A DNA stretch of 64,000 nt, from the NCBI RefSeq assembly GCF_039530945.1, contig NZ_BAAAPC010000014.1:62001-126000 (forward strand). The letters run 5' to 3'. The notes below the pieces were generated by a model that saw only the letters and a program-made list of their open reading frames with translations, was not told the origin of the DNA and searched no databases. Position numbers and translations under genes: made by a program. The DNA comes from Nocardiopsis_C rhodophaea (GTDB lineage: Bacteria; Actinomycetota; Actinomycetes; Streptosporangiales; Streptosporangiaceae). Numbering within the stretch: the first letter of the stretch is position 1; every line of letters starts with the position of its first letter. Shown here piece by piece: positions 63,634 to 64,000 of this stretch.

Positions 63634-63806
63634 GGCGCGAACGGCGCGCGCCCCGTGGTGGGCCCGGGAAGCGCACCGCACCAGCGCGAGGGTCCAGCGC
63701 GTCCACCCCTGCTCGACAGGGAACGGGAACGGGGTCCCGACCGGCGGCGCTGGCCTCGCCCCGTCGCTGACCTATGGGACAGGGCGCGGGACGTGCCTCG
63801 GGCGGG

Positions 63807-64000
63807 TCATGCCCGTGCCCCGTCCGCGCCGTCGCCATTGCCGTGTATGTTCGCGGCGTTGGCCGACACGAGCAGGGTGGCGACGCTGCTGTCCCGGGTC
63901 ACCACCGCCCGGGCGACCTCCGACAGACGGCGGTTGTGCTCGCGGGCGAAGCCGCGCAGGACGCCGAACGCGTCGTTCATGTCGATCACACGGCGCTCCG
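63807..64000 (-). CDS. ANTAR-domain protein, C-terminal end (partial)
   Basis: The minus-strand frame is open to the window's right edge. MNDAFGVLRGFAREHNRRLS and EVARAVVTRDSS are the third helix and end of an ANTAR RNA-binding domain. The rest, possibly a GAF sensor, lies beyond the edge. ANTAR proteins antiterminate transcription in response to signals. Confidence 0.7.
   Translation of the reverse strand, partial: ERRVIDMNDAFGVLRGFAREHNRRLSEVARAVVTRDSSVATLLVSANAANIHGNGDGADGARA

Overview
The window is high-GC DNA from an actinomycete. A mycothione reductase, an F420-type luciferase-like reductase, an AfsR-like SARP regulator, an ANTAR protein and Asp23/Gls24 envelope-stress proteins fit an actinobacterium. 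The style is reminiscent of Nocardiopsaceae or Streptosporangiales, but I cannot fix the genus. Most of the window is accessory DNA.

1-10.1 kb is a defence-type module: a helicase with a DUF3883-like C-terminus (cut by the left edge), a DUF1156 DNA methyltransferase and a HEPN-DUF499 ATPase. A dead IS630-type insertion sequence follows.

10.3-25.3 kb is the most interesting part: a RiPP (ribosomal peptide) cluster of the class V lanthipeptide/thioamitide type. Two paralogous precursor peptides (61 and 62 aa) have identical 23-residue leaders, Ser/Ala/Val-rich cores and one C-terminal Cys with Thr five residues before it. They are transcribed divergently. The leftward operon encodes an ABC exporter, a flavin halogenase-like enzyme, an F420-type reductase, an HFCD cysteine decarboxylase, two APH-fold proteins (one apparently a pseudokinase), a HopA1-family lyase and a second ABC transporter. 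The rightward operon encodes a tiny membrane peptide and a two-subunit M16 peptidase. An ArsR/SdpR-type repressor closes the cluster. No YcaO or TfuA gene is present, so thioamides are not expected. The predicted product has a C-terminal AviMeCys ring and a linear part rich in Dha or D-Ala.

25.3-31.7 kb begins with decayed genes: a LuxR-type response-regulator remnant, an ISAs1-type remnant and an asparaginase with a nonsense codon. It continues with a PPC-domain protein, a pRiA4b ORF-3-like protein, an unknown conserved protein and a CcbP-like protein.

31.9-40.2 kb is a type I-E CRISPR interference operon (cas3, cse1, cse2, cas7, cas5, cas6e). No cas1, cas2 or repeat array is visible. A 121-aa unknown protein, an antisense 41-aa membrane peptide and strong hairpins lie between cas3 and cse1.

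40.2-47.4 kb holds a GNAT acetyltransferase, an RHH/DUF4097/DrrAB-like ABC unit, a quinone reductase with a divergent XRE regulator, and a small membrane protein. 47.9-52.7 kb is an Asp23/Gls24 envelope-stress locus with CsbD. Divergent from it is an ECF sigma factor followed by a protein joining a zinc anti-sigma motif (HxxxCxxC) to an Asp23-like domain. 52.7-64 kb holds an MFS remnant and an intact MFS exporter, an FMN reductase, a large AfsR-type regulator, a truncated epimerase, a molybdopterin oxidoreductase behind a TetR-type operator, mycothione reductase and the end of an ANTAR gene.
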